In this document: one piece after another, positions 55,339 through 63,908 of the stretch
Numbering within the stretch: the first letter of the stretch is position 1
Layout: every line of letters begins with the position of its first letter
Source of the DNA: Sulfurimicrobium sp963741495
GTDB taxonomy: Bacteria; Pseudomonadota; Gammaproteobacteria; Burkholderiales; Sulfuricellaceae
DNA: 64,000 nt
Direction: 5' to 3'
Assembly (NCBI GenBank): GCA_963741495.1
Contig: CAVUID010000018.1
Coordinates: forward strand, 62,001 to 126,000
The notes under the pieces: generated by a model
The model's input: only the letters and a program-made list of their open reading frames with translations
Databases searched by the model: none
Told to the model about the DNA's origin: nothing
Made by a program: the position numbers and the translations under genes

Positions 55339-56237
55339 GCCGCCACTGGCGCACCCTGATGGGCACCTTGCGGCGGCTGGCCGGCACGCCGCTTGCCACG
55401 CTGGTGACGGTCAGCGTCATCGGCATCGCCCTCAGCCTGCCGGCCGGGCTCTACCTGCTGCTCTCCAATCTCAGCCAGGCTGGCGATACGATGGAAACCC
55501 AGCCGCAGATCAGCCTGTTTCTCAAACTTGATGCCGGTAAAGATACGCAGCGCCAGATTGAACAACAACTCAAGGGCCACGCCGCAATCAAGACATTCCG
55601 CTTTGTCGGCCGCGATCAGGCGCTCAAGGCACTTTCTGAAAGTAATGGCCTGGGCGACCTCACCGCCGGCCTGCCGAACAACCCCCTGCCTGACGCCTAC
55701 GTCCTCACTGCCAAGGAAAGCGATGTAGCCCAGCTGGACAAGCTGCGTAGTGAGGTTTCGAAATGGCCAGGCGTGGAAACCGCGGAACTCGATTCAGCCT
55801 GGGTCAAACGCCTGAACGCCATGCTGGATCTGGGCCAGCAGCTTACCTTCATGCTGGCCATTCTGCTGGCTTTCGGCCTGATTGCCGGCATGGGCAACAT
55901 CATCCGCTTGCAGATTCTCACACGGCAGGAAGAAATCGAGGTCAGCAAGCTGATCGGCGCCACCGACCGTTTCATCCGTCTGCCTTTTCTCTACCACGGC
56001 GCACTTCAGGGCCTGCTGGGCGGCCTGGCTGCCTGGGTCATCATCGCCATCAGCACCCAGCTGCTGAATGTCAGCGTAATCAGGCTTAGCAGCCTCTATG
56101 GATCAGCTTTCAGGCTGGAAGGGCTGGCCACGGGGGATGCCGTCGCGCTACTGGGATTTTCCGCCATCCTGGGCTGGGTTGGCGCCTATGTTGCTGTCAG
56201 CCATTTTCTGCGCCACTTTCACCTTTCCCACCACTAG
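55335..56237 (+). CDS. ftsX: Cell-division protein FtsX
   Basis: A 300-residue four-helix permease-like partner of FtsE. The first helix is LVTVSVIGIALSLPAGLYLL. A periplasmic domain of about 120 residues follows, then three helices (LTFMLAILLAFGLIAGMGNI, LQGLLGGLAAWVIIAIS and VALLGFSAILGWVGAYVAVS). The motif TRQEEIEVSKLIGATDRFIR lies between helices 2 and 3. It overlaps ftsE by 4 nt. rpoH, its common downstream neighbour, is replaced by the convergent hyp operon. Confidence 0.94.
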   Translation: MSRHWRTLMGTLRRLAGTPLATLVTVSVIGIALSLPAGLYLLLSNLSQAGDTMETQPQISLFLKLDAGKDTQRQIEQQLKGHAAIKTFRFVGRDQALKALSESNGLGDLTAGLPNNPLPDAYVLTAKESDVAQLDKLRSEVSKWPGVETAELDSAWVKRLNAMLDLGQQLTFMLAILLAFGLIAGMGNIIRLQILTRQEEIEVSKLIGATDRFIRLPFLYHGALQGLLGGLAAWVIIAISTQLLNVSVIRLSSLYGSAFRLEGLATGDAVALLGFSAILGWVGAYVAVSHFLRHFHLSHH

Positions 56238-56324
56238 ATACTTAATACCGCTTTCACTGGCGGCGGTGCTGGCGTGTTAAAGCCTGGCACGGTCTGCGGT
56301 GTGAACGATAGATTAATTTCTGAA

Positions 56325-57374
56325 TCAGCAAATCCGCGGCAACTGCTCTCCGCTCAGCCAGTCCACGATGCGCTTGCCGCCGAAGGATGTTTCCATCTGC
56401 ACGAAGGCGTGGTTGTCCGCGACCACCTCGCCAATGATGGCGGCGTCGCGGCCGAGGGGGTGGTTTTTCATGGTTTCCAGCAGCCGTTCCGCCGATGCCG
56501 CCGGGCAAATCGCCACCAGCTTGCCTTCGTTGGCGACGTAAAGCGGGTCGAGGCCGAGAAATTCGCAGGTGGCGCTGACGGCTTCGCGCACCGGCAGGCT
56601 GGTTTCCTGGATGAGCATGCCCACGCCGGATTGCCGTGCCAGTTCGTTGAGCGTGGTGGCGACGCCGCCGCGGGTCGGGTCGCGCAGGCAGTGAATCTCG
56701 GGCACTGCGGCTACCATGGCCGCCACCAGCTCATGCAGGGCGGCTGAATCGGAGAGAATGGCCGAGCTGAAGGTGAGATTCTCGCGCTGCGACATGACTG
56801 CCACGCCATGGTCGCCCATGAAGCCGCTGAGCAGAATCCGGTCGCCCGGCTGGGCTCGTTCGCCGCTGATATGGATGCCCTCGGGCACGATACCGATGCC
56901 GGTGGTGTTGATGAACACGCCATCCGCCTTGCCGCGTTCCACCACCTTGGTGTCGCCGGTGACGATGGGCACGCCCGCTTCCCGGGATGCCGCGGCCATG
57001 GAATCGACGATGCGCTTCAGGTCGGCAAGCGGAAAGCCTTCTTCCAGAATGAATCCGGCGGAAAGATAAAGCGGTTTCGCGCCCGACATGGCGACGTCGT
57101 TGATAGTGCCGTGCACGGCCAGGGAGCCGATGTCGCCGCCGGGAAAGAACAGCGGCGTGACCACGTGGCTGTCGGTGGCCATCACCATGCGCCCGGCCGG
57201 GACGCTGAAGCTGGCCTGATCGTTGAGCTGGCGCAGGAACTCGTTATCGAAAGCGTCGAGAAAAAGCTCTTCGATCATTTGCGCCATGGCGCGCCCGCCG
57301 CTGCCGTGCGTCATGTCCACCCGGCCCTGTTCCAGGTCCAGTGAACGAATGTAACGCCTTCTGATTTTTGCCAT
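56325..57374 (-). CDS. hypE: Hydrogenase maturation protein HypE
   Basis: A 349-residue protein that dehydrates a C-terminal thiocarboxamide to thiocyanate, the source of the CN ligands of the NiFe site. The functional C-terminal PRIC tail is intact. GSGGRAMAQMIEELFL, MATDSHVVTPLFFPGGDIG and GDTKVVERGKADGV form the PurM-like ATP fold. The start ATG 57374 overlaps the hypD stop by 1 nt (TGATG). It is the last gene of the hyp operon. Confidence 0.95.
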   Translation of the reverse strand: MAKIRRRYIRSLDLEQGRVDMTHGSGGRAMAQMIEELFLDAFDNEFLRQLNDQASFSVPAGRMVMATDSHVVTPLFFPGGDIGSLAVHGTINDVAMSGAKPLYLSAGFILEEGFPLADLKRIVDSMAAASREAGVPIVTGDTKVVERGKADGVFINTTGIGIVPEGIHISGERAQPGDRILLSGFMGDHGVAVMSQRENLTFSSAILSDSAALHELVAAMVAAVPEIHCLRDPTRGGVATTLNELARQSGVGMLIQETSLPVREAVSATCEFLGLDPLYVANEGKLVAICPAASAERLLETMKNHPLGRDAAIIGEVVADNHAFVQMETSFGGKRIVDWLSGEQLPRIC

Positions 57375-58487
57375 CAAACCACATCCTCTTTGTAGCGTCC
57401 GTAACTGTAATACGCCGCGCAGGCGCCTTCCGATGAAACCATGCACGAGCCGATCGGATTTTCCGGCGTGCAGACGCCGCCGAACAGTTTGCAATCCAGT
57501 GGTTTCTTTACTCCGCGGATAATCGCGCTGCATTCGCAGGCCGGATTGTCGGCCACCTGCTGATAAGTCAGCCTGAAGCGCTTTTCCGCATCGAAATCCG
57601 CAAAACGCGGCCGGATGGCGAGGCCACTGTGCGGCACCACGCCCAGGCCGCGCCACTCGAATGCCTCGCGCACCTCGAAAACCTCTGCCACCAGCCGCTG
57701 TGCCTTGAGATTCCCCTCACGCGACACGGCGCGGGTGAATTCATTTTCCACCTCGGCGCGTCCCGTGTTCAATTGCCGCACCAGCATCAGGATGGCCTGC
57801 ATCACGTCGAGCGGCTCGAATCCGGCAATCACCACCGGCAGGTGATATTGCGCGGCGAAGGGCTCGTAGGGCTGACTGCCGATCACGGTGGAAACATGCG
57901 CGGGGCCGATCACGCCATCTACATCGGGCTTCTCCGCTGCTCATGATGGCGGAAATCGCGGCCGGGGTGAGGACGTGGTTGGAGATCACGGAAAAATTTT
58001 TCAGCCCCTGCGCTTCGGCCTGCAGGATGGCCACGGCGGTGGGCGGCGTGGTGGTCTCGAAGCCGATGGCGAAAAACACCACTTCACGGTCCGGATGGTC
58101 CTGGGCGATTTTCAGGGCATCGGCGCTGGAGTAGATCATGCGGATGTCTGCGCCACCTGCCTTGGCCTTGAGCAGGCTCATGCCGCCCGAGCCCGGCACG
58201 CGCAGCATGTCGCCGTAGGTGCAGAGGATCACGCCGGGGATGCGGGTCAACTGGATGGCGTAATCCAGCCGCCCAATGGGGAGCACGCATACCGGGCAGC
58301 CCGGGCCATGGATCAGGTTGACATTGGGCGGCAGCAGGTTCTGCACGCCATAGCGGTAGACTGCGTGGGTGTGGCCGCCGCAGAACTCCATCAGGCCATA
58401 GCGGCGTTCCGGTTGCACCTCGCGCGCAATGTCCGCTGCCAGCTTGCGCGCCAGAGCGCCGTCGCGGAATTCGTCGATGTATTTCAT
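57374..58487 (-). CDS. hypD: Hydrogenase maturation protein HypD (one frame change)
   Basis: A 370-residue [4Fe-4S] scaffold on which the Fe(CN)2CO unit is built together with HypC. MEFCGGHTHAVYRYG, HGPGCPVCVLP and FFAIGFETTTPPTAVA are complete, and the cluster-binding Cys occur in NPACECSAIIRG, KLFGGVCTPENPIGSC and SSEGACAAYY. An extra base at about 57935 breaks the frame between AIMSS and EKPDVDGVIGPAHVSTVIG; both halves are otherwise perfect. The start overlaps hypC by 4 nt. Confidence 0.92.
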
Positions 58488-58720
58488 TCGGGTGAGGCGT
58501 CGAGCGCCGCGCTGATTTCTGCAAACAGGGCCAGGGTTTTGGCGGCTTCTTCCGGGTCGAGCCGGTTGAGGGCGTAGCCCACATGAACGATCACATAATC
58601 GCCCACAGCCACGCCGTCCACCAGCGCCAGGGAAATGGTCTTGCGCACGCCGCCCACATCCACGACAGCCATGTCGTGTTCAAGAACTTCCGCCACCAGG
58701 GCGGGGATTGCCAGACACAT
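58484..58720 (-). CDS. hypC: Hydrogenase maturation chaperone HypC
   Basis: A 78-residue chaperone with the essential N-terminal MCLAIP (Cys 2 binds the iron unit) and the conserved VDVGGVRKTISLALV and GDYVIVHVGYALNRLDPEEA. The start at ATG 58720 exposes the MCLAIP motif and overlaps the hypF stop by 1 nt. It shuttles Fe(CN)2CO between HypD and the large-subunit precursor. Confidence 0.95.
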   Translation of the reverse strand: MCLAIPALVAEVLEHDMAVVDVGGVRKTISLALVDGVAVGDYVIVHVGYALNRLDPEEAAKTLALFAEISAALDASPE

Positions 58721-61077
58721 TATTCCAGTCCTCTGTTGATTGCCACCCACGCCTGCCCGAGGCTCAGGCCGCCATCGTTGGGCGGTACCTGTCGGGCTTC
58801 GAGAACGCGTAATCCTGCTTCTGTCAGCGCATCGCGCAAATTCCGGCTGAGGATGGCATTGAGAAAACAGCCGCCACCCAATGCCACGATTTTAATGCCG
58901 CTTTGCTGCGCAGCCTGCATCACCCATTTCGTCAGCCCGTGCGCCAAGGTAGCATGAAACAGCGCCGCGCCGTAGGCAGGGTCGCGAGTGTCAGCCAGTG
59001 CGCCGAGCAGGGGAAGAAAATTTAGTGTGCCATCTGTGTTCAAGGTATAGCCATCGGGCAGCGGCGCAACTGTGCCATGCGTTTCCGCCAGCCCTTCCAG
59101 CAGCATGGCCGCCTGGCCTTCGAAGCTGGCCATATTCCTGATCCCCAGCAAACCCGCGGCGGCATCGAACAGGCGTCCACAGCTCGACGTGAGTGGCGTA
59201 TTGACGCCCTTGTCCAGCATCTGGCGTAGCATATCGGCGGCGGGCAAGGCGAAGCGCTGGCTGATTTCATCGCCCCGGCCCAAGTGCGTGGAGCGCGCTG
59301 GCCGCCATGCGCCACGGCTCGCGTGCGGCGCGGTCGCCGCCCGGCAGTGGCAGGTTTGCCAGATGGCCGAGGCGTTCGCAGCGTCCATTTTCGAGGCGAA
59401 GCAGTTCGCCGCCCCAGGCCGAGCCATCGGTGCCCAGACCAACGCCATCCAGCGCCAGCCCCAGCGCGGGTTCGTCGCTGCCATGCTCGGCCAGAACGGC
59501 GGCGATGTGGGCATGGTGATGCTGTACGGCGATAGCCGGTATGCCGCGTTCAGCGGCGAATTCGGTTGCAAAGCGGCTGCTGTGAAAATCCGGATGCAGG
59601 TCATGGGCGACGATTTCGGGCCGGATTTCCAGCACGTTCATCAGGTGCGCCACCGTTTCTTCCAGCGCCTCGCGGGTCGGAGCGTTGTCGAGATCGCCCA
59701 GGTGCTGGGAAATGAATGCTTCGTTGCCGCGCGTCAGGCATATTGTGCTCTTGAACCAGCCGCCGCAGGCCAGCACGGAAGGGCCGGAGCGGGGCAAAAG
59801 AATGGCGCGCGGGGTGTAGCCACGGGCGCGGCGGATGAAGTGGAACGGGGAGTGAAGTGTGAAGTGTGAAGTGTGAAGTGTGGCAGCAGTGGCGTTTCTT
59901 ACCACCGAGTCGTCGCAGCGCACTACGATATCGCGGTCGTGCAACACAAAGGCGTCGGCAATGCTGCCCAGCCGCGCCAGCGCTTCGTCGTTGCCAATCA
60001 CCAGCGGTTCACCGCAGGGGTTGGCGCTGGTCATGACCAGCAGCAGTTCCTGTGGCTGGTCCAGCCAGGTTGTGCCGGACGGCCTGTTCGCCGCCTCGTG
60101 GAATAGCAGGTAATGCAGCGGGGTGTAGGGCAGCATTGCACCCAGCCAGGCGATGCCTGGCGCAATGCCGGGTAAAGCTTCATCGCAGCCCGGTTGCTTG
60201 CGCAGCAGCACGATGGGGCGCTCGCGTGCTTGCAGCAGGTCTGTTTCCGCTGCGCTCATGTTCACTATTTTCCCCAGCGACGCCGTATTGGCCGCCATCA
60301 CTGCAAAGGGCTTTTCCTCGCGCTGCTTGCGCTCGCGCAGTGTGGCTAACGGCCCCGGCATTGCGCGCATCGCAGACAAGGTGAAAGCCGCCCAGCCCCT
60401 TGATGGCGAGGATTTTTCCTGCCTTGAGCATGGCTACGCGTTGTCGCGATGACATCCGGTGTTTCGATGACCTGCCCGACGGCATCGCGCAGGGAAAGCT
60501 GCGGGCCGCACACCGGACAGGCGTTGGGCTCTGCGTGGAAGCGGCGCGTTTCGGGGTTGCGGTATTCCTGGCTGCATGCCGGACACAGCGGAAAGCTGGC
60601 CATGCTGGTGTAAGGGCGGTCGTAGGGCAGGTGGCGGGTGATGGTGTAGCGCGGGCCGCAGTCGGTGCAGTTGATGAATGGGTAGCGGTAGCGGCGGTCG
60701 GTTGAGTTGAACAGTTCGGTCAGGCAGGCGGGGCAGGTGGCGGTATCGGGTGCGATGGCGGTGCGGGCAGGGCCGCCTTGACTTTCCTGTATGGAAAAAT
60801 CCTGAAAAAGGGAGAGCAATATGTTTTCTTTTGCTTCCACCGACGTAACACGGGCCAAGGGCGGAGCGTCCGATTTCAGGCGGCGGAGCAGGTCGCTGAT
60901 GGCGTGTTTCTCACCCTGCGCCGTGATTTCCACCCCCTCGCCATCGTTGCGCACCCAGCCGGCAATGCCGAGTTCCTTTGCTACACGATAAACAAAGGGA
61001 CGGAAACCAACGCCCTGAACCTGGCCGCGTACGCGAATACTTGCAGTGACTGGAACAGCGTGGTCGCTACTGTTCAC
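58720..61077 (-). CDS. hypF: Carbamoyltransferase HypF (three frame changes, repeat insertion)
   Basis: HypF, about 784 residues, makes the thiocarbamate on HypE from carbamoyl phosphate. Order: acylphosphatase domain (RVRGQVQGVGFRPFVYRVA), two zinc fingers (CPACLTELF, CTDCGPRYT; CPACSQEY, CPVCGPQLS), YrdC-like domain (ILAIKGLGGFHLVCDA) and Kae1-like domain (AVQHHHAHIAAVLAEHG, ALDGVGLGTDGSAWGGEL, GGGCFLNAIL). Extra bases at about 60438, 60353 and 59281 break the frame; removal restores every domain. Between RNATA and IRRARGY, about 13 extra residues (including LHTSHFTLHS) are encoded by four 7-bp repeats at 59854-59881. Confidence 0.9.
59854..59881 (+). repeat. Four tandem GAAGTGT units inside hypF
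   Basis: Four perfect 7-bp copies inside the hypF coding sequence, just before the segment encoding RRARGY. The unit is related to the GAAATGT and GTGAAnn units of the arrays at 13322 and 532. Loss or gain of one unit would shift the hypF frame. Confidence 0.85.
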
Positions 61078-61390
61078 TAGCCTTGTACTCGTCCGGCTGC
61101 GGCTGGGTCGCTGGCAGCTGGTCTTTTTCTTTTTTTGCCGCTTCCCGCTCGGCTTGCTTGCGCTCGTTATAGCGCTGAACCAGTGCCCTGGATTCAGCCT
61201 GCGCTTTTTCTATGGCTTCGGGGGACGGTTCACCTACCGGCTTTTCCAGCTTTTTTACCGTTGTCAGGTTGGCTTTCTCGCAGGGCATTTCCTGGTAAAT
61301 GGTTTTGCCGCCCGTATCCTGGCATCGGTAGACATCAGCCTGAGCCGTGAAAGCTATGGCCATCAATCCGATCAAGAGCAATGCTTTCAT
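61067..61390 (-). CDS. Small exported DUF4124 protein within the hyp operon
   Basis: A 107-residue protein with a signal peptide (MKALLLIGLMAIAFTAQA) and a DUF4124 core (DVYRCQDTGGKTIYQEMPCE) whose two Cys could pair. A charged helical tail follows (KAQAESRALVQRYNERKQAE). I start at ATG 61390; its 3' end overlaps the hypF start by 11 nt, so it is translated as part of the operon. DUF4124 has no known function and is not a recognised hydrogenase factor. It is the second DUF4124 gene in the window. Confidence 0.8.
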   Translation of the reverse strand: MKALLLIGLMAIAFTAQADVYRCQDTGGKTIYQEMPCEKANLTTVKKLEKPVGEPSPEAIEKAQAESRALVQRYNERKQAEREAAKKEKDQLPATQPQPDEYKASEQ

Positions 61391-61432
61391 CTCTTCTTCC
61401 TCTCCTCTGAACGCTATCAATCCCTGATATTG

Positions 61433-62224
61433 TTACACCCCACGCGCGCGCAGCCAACCCAGCCATTCATCCATGCCCTCCCCGCTGGTGGCGGAAGTGA
61501 GAAGCACGCGGATGCGGGGGTTGACCCGTTTCGCATATTCGATACATTTTTGCACATCGAAGGACAGATGGGGTAACAGATCGATCTTGTTGAGCAGCAT
61601 CAGGTCGGCGGCGGCAAACATGTCCGGATATTTGAGCGGTTTGTCCTCGCCTTCGGTGACCGACAGGATCACCACCTTGTGCGCTTCGCCCAGGTCAAAG
61701 CTGGCGGGGCATACCAGGTTGCCGACGTTCTCGATGAATAGCAGGCTGTGGTCATCCGGTTTCAGGTCTTCAAGGGCATGTTCGATCATGTGGGCATCGA
61801 GGTGGCAGCCCTTGCCGGTGTTGATCTGCACAGCGGAGACCCCGGTGGCGCGGATGCGCTCGGCATCGAAGCTGGTCTGCTGGTCGCCTTCGATCACTGC
61901 CACCGGCAGTTCGCCCTGCAACAGTTCGATGGTGCGGGTGAGCAGCGTGGTCTTGCCGGAGCCGGGGCTGGAGACCAGGTTCAGGGCAAAAATGCCATGC
62001 GCGGCGAAATGCTGGCGGTTGTGCTGTGCATAGGCGTTGTTCTTGGACAGGATGTCCAGCTCGACCTGGACCCGGCGCGAGGTTTCGCCGTGAGCGTGGT
62101 CATGCTCATGGCTGTGTTCATGGTTGGGATGGCGGAAGCGCAGCTCGCCCTGATCGTGGCCGTGCGTATGGGCCTTGCCGCCGATTTTCAGTTCGCCGCT
62201 ACCGCAGCCGCAGGTTGTACACAT
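61433..62224 (-). CDS. hypB: Hydrogenase nickel-incorporation GTPase HypB
   Basis: A 263-residue GTPase that delivers Ni2+ to the hydrogenase large subunit. The N-terminal CTTCGCG is the high-affinity nickel motif and is followed by a His-rich segment (HTHGHDQ, HEHSHEHDHAHG) suited to nickel storage. G motifs: SSPGSGKTTLL, EGDQQTSFDAERI, ENVGNLVCPASFDLG and NKIDLLPHL. I start at ATG 62224 so that CTTCGC lies at residues 2-7. A 144-bp gap upstream to hypA holds a palindromic repeat. Confidence 0.95.
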   Translation of the reverse strand: MCTTCGCGSGELKIGGKAHTHGHDQGELRFRHPNHEHSHEHDHAHGETSRRVQVELDILSKNNAYAQHNRQHFAAHGIFALNLVSSPGSGKTTLLTRTIELLQGELPVAVIEGDQQTSFDAERIRATGVSAVQINTGKGCHLDAHMIEHALEDLKPDDHSLLFIENVGNLVCPASFDLGEAHKVVILSVTEGEDKPLKYPDMFAAADLMLLNKIDLLPHLSFDVQKCIEYAKRVNPRIRVLLTSATSGEGMDEWLGWLRARGV

Positions 62225-62265
62225 TAAGTTCTCCATTTCCAGGAAAGGCCAGAACAAGTGTGCAT

Positions 62266-62345
62266 GGTCTTTGCGAGCGCAGCGAAGCAATCTTGTATTT
62301 CAACGAGTTGCGAGATTGCTTCGTCATTGCATTCCTCGCAATGAC
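62266..62345. repeat. Palindromic dispersed repeat between hypA and hypB
   Basis: TTTGCGAGCGCAGCGAAGCA... (left) and AGATTGCTTCGTCATTGC...CTCGCAATGAC (right) form a diverged copy of the palindrome at 22861-22937. It separates hypA from hypB inside the operon and would form a hairpin in the mRNA. Confidence 0.8.
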
Positions 62346-62368
62346 CACTTGTTCAGGGGTTTCTGGGT

Positions 62369-62707
62369 TTACTCCATTTCCAGTTCCTTGACCCGCATTT
62401 CCGTGCCGCCGGTGACTTCCACCGGCATGTCGCACTCGGGACAAAGATCATAACGCTCGATCAGTTGAATCGAGCTTCCGCAGCTGAGACAGCGCCCCGT
62501 GCCCGGGGTTTCAATGATTTCCAGCCGGGCGCCATCTGCGATGCTGCCGCGCGTCACGGCGTCGAAGCAAAAGCGCATGGCTTCCACTTCGACGCCCGCG
62601 AGCTGGCCGATTTCCAGCCATACGGCGTGGACTTTCGCGCTGCCATGTTGCGCTGCGCTGTTTTCGATAATCTCCAGCACGCTCTCGGCGAGCGACATTT
62701 CATGCAT
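62369..62707 (-). CDS. hypA: Hydrogenase nickel chaperone HypA
   Basis: A 112-residue nickel metallochaperone that works with HypB. The N-terminal MHEMSLAESV contains the nickel-binding His 2; a zinc site is formed by CLSCGS and CPECDM. Length and motif spacing are standard. The start overlaps the nickel permease stop by 1 nt, so import and insertion of nickel are coupled genetically. Confidence 0.95.
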   Translation of the reverse strand: MHEMSLAESVLEIIENSAAQHGSAKVHAVWLEIGQLAGVEVEAMRFCFDAVTRGSIADGARLEIIETPGTGRCLSCGSSIQLIERYDLCPECDMPVEVTGGTEMRVKELEME

Positions 62708-63525
62708 CAGGCGTCAGCAGGCAAGGGCGTGCGGCGAGACATTCGTCGCGCAAGCAGGAAGCTGCCCGCCACCACGGCAATGACGAAAACCCCCATCATC
62801 ATTTCCCGTCCTTCGCTCCACGCATCGACCGCGGGCGAGAAATACTTTGCGGCGCCGAAGGCCGCCACCAGCAGGCTCAGGGATGCGATCGACAGGCTCA
62901 TGATGCGCGAAGCCAGGCAGGCCATCTGATTGCTGCGCCGGATGAGGCGGGAAATCCACAGGCCGTTGAGGCCGTCGGTCAGCATCATGCCGAGCATGAA
63001 GGTTGCGCCCATCAACAGGGAATATTTCCATCCACCCAGGGCGGCGGCAGTGACGGAAAACAGGGCGGCCTGACTCATGGTATCGAAAGACAGGGCAAAC
63101 AGGGCGCCGACCAGCGCGACCAGCGCGGGGTGGCTGGCATGCTGGAGACGCCCGAACAGACGGCCCTTCAGCCCGATGGGCCGGACCACCTGGTCAGGCG
63201 CGGCTTTCAGTACAGCGAACAGGTTCATCGCGCCCAGCAGAGTCAGAAATATGATCGAGATCCAGGCGCCGGCATCCTCCAGCCAGGGCGGGGCTTTCCA
63301 TTCCTGCGCCAGTACCCCGACGCTGATGGCCACCGCCATGACGATGACGCCATGGCCCAGCGAAAACAGGAAACCGCACCAGCGGGAAACGCGCCGCTCG
63401 GCGGCGGCGTTGAAGCGGGTCAGGCCGTCGATGGTGGCGAGATGGTCCGGGTCGAAGCCGTGCCGCATGCCGAGTGCGAAAACCAGTGCCAGCAGCGCGG
63501 AGAAATTGGCGGGGAGATGTTCCAT
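62707..63525 (-). CDS. NiCoT-type nickel permease
   Basis: A 272-residue membrane protein of about seven helices. The family metal signature appears as RHGFDPDHLATIDGLTR in helix 2, followed by FSLGHGVIVMAVAI and the later LSFDTMSQAALF. These motifs fit the HoxN/NixA nickel-cobalt transporter family, although the second residue of the HxxxDH motif differs from the canonical HAxDADH. It heads the hyp operon, so nickel is the likely substrate. The 116 bp upstream contain no convincing promoter. Confidence 0.85.
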   Translation of the reverse strand: MEHLPANFSALLALVFALGMRHGFDPDHLATIDGLTRFNAAAERRVSRWCGFLFSLGHGVIVMAVAISVGVLAQEWKAPPWLEDAGAWISIIFLTLLGAMNLFAVLKAAPDQVVRPIGLKGRLFGRLQHASHPALVALVGALFALSFDTMSQAALFSVTAAALGGWKYSLLMGATFMLGMMLTDGLNGLWISRLIRRSNQMACLASRIMSLSIASLSLLVAAFGAAKYFSPAVDAWSEGREMMMGVFVIAVVAGSFLLARRMSRRTPLPADA

Positions 63526-63591
63526 GAATTTATTATCCCAGAAAAATCAGTTAACCACAGGGCGGCTCACGGGGCTGAGCACATTATGTTG

Positions 63592-63614
63592 CCTGCCGCG
63601 TTTTATGCGGCAGG
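63592..63614. other. Stem-loop between the toxin and nickel-permease genes
   Basis: CCTGCCGC and GCGGCAGG form an 8-bp perfect stem around a 7-nt loop, 28 bp beyond the toxin stop codon. There is no T run on either strand, so its role as a terminator is doubtful. Confidence 0.4.
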
Positions 63615-63641
63615 TCCGCGTTGTCGGATGGGCTGGGCCTC

Positions 63642-63908
63642 TCATTCATAGTGCGTCCACATACGCAAGACGCGAACCGTTTTCTCTTTGGAAAAGACTT
63701 CATACACGATGCGGTGTTGAATATTGATGCGCCGGGAGTATGCGCCAGCAAGATCACCAACTAACTTTTCGAAAGGCGGTGGATTTTGGAATGGGTCGCT
63801 GGCAAGAACCGCGAGCAATTCTTGCACCTTTGATTTTAGGCCACTTGCAGCAAGCTTCTTTGCATCCTTCATTGCTTGCTTGGCATAAACAACTGCCCAC
63901 CTCACCAC
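63642..63908 (-). CDS. RelE/YoeB (Txe)-family toxin
   Basis: An 88-residue mRNA interferase-like toxin. MVRWAVVYAKQAMKDAKKLA, PPPFEKLVGDLAGAYSRRIN and HRIVYEVFSKEKTVRVLRMW give the YoeB/Txe pattern with the C-terminal THYE. RelE-fold toxins cleave mRNA at the ribosome and are neutralised by an adjacent antitoxin. The start is a GTG at 63908, overlapping the antitoxin end by 7 nt. Confidence 0.88.
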   Translation of the reverse strand: MVRWAVVYAKQAMKDAKKLAASGLKSKVQELLAVLASDPFQNPPPFEKLVGDLAGAYSRRINIQHRIVYEVFSKEKTVRVLRMWTHYE

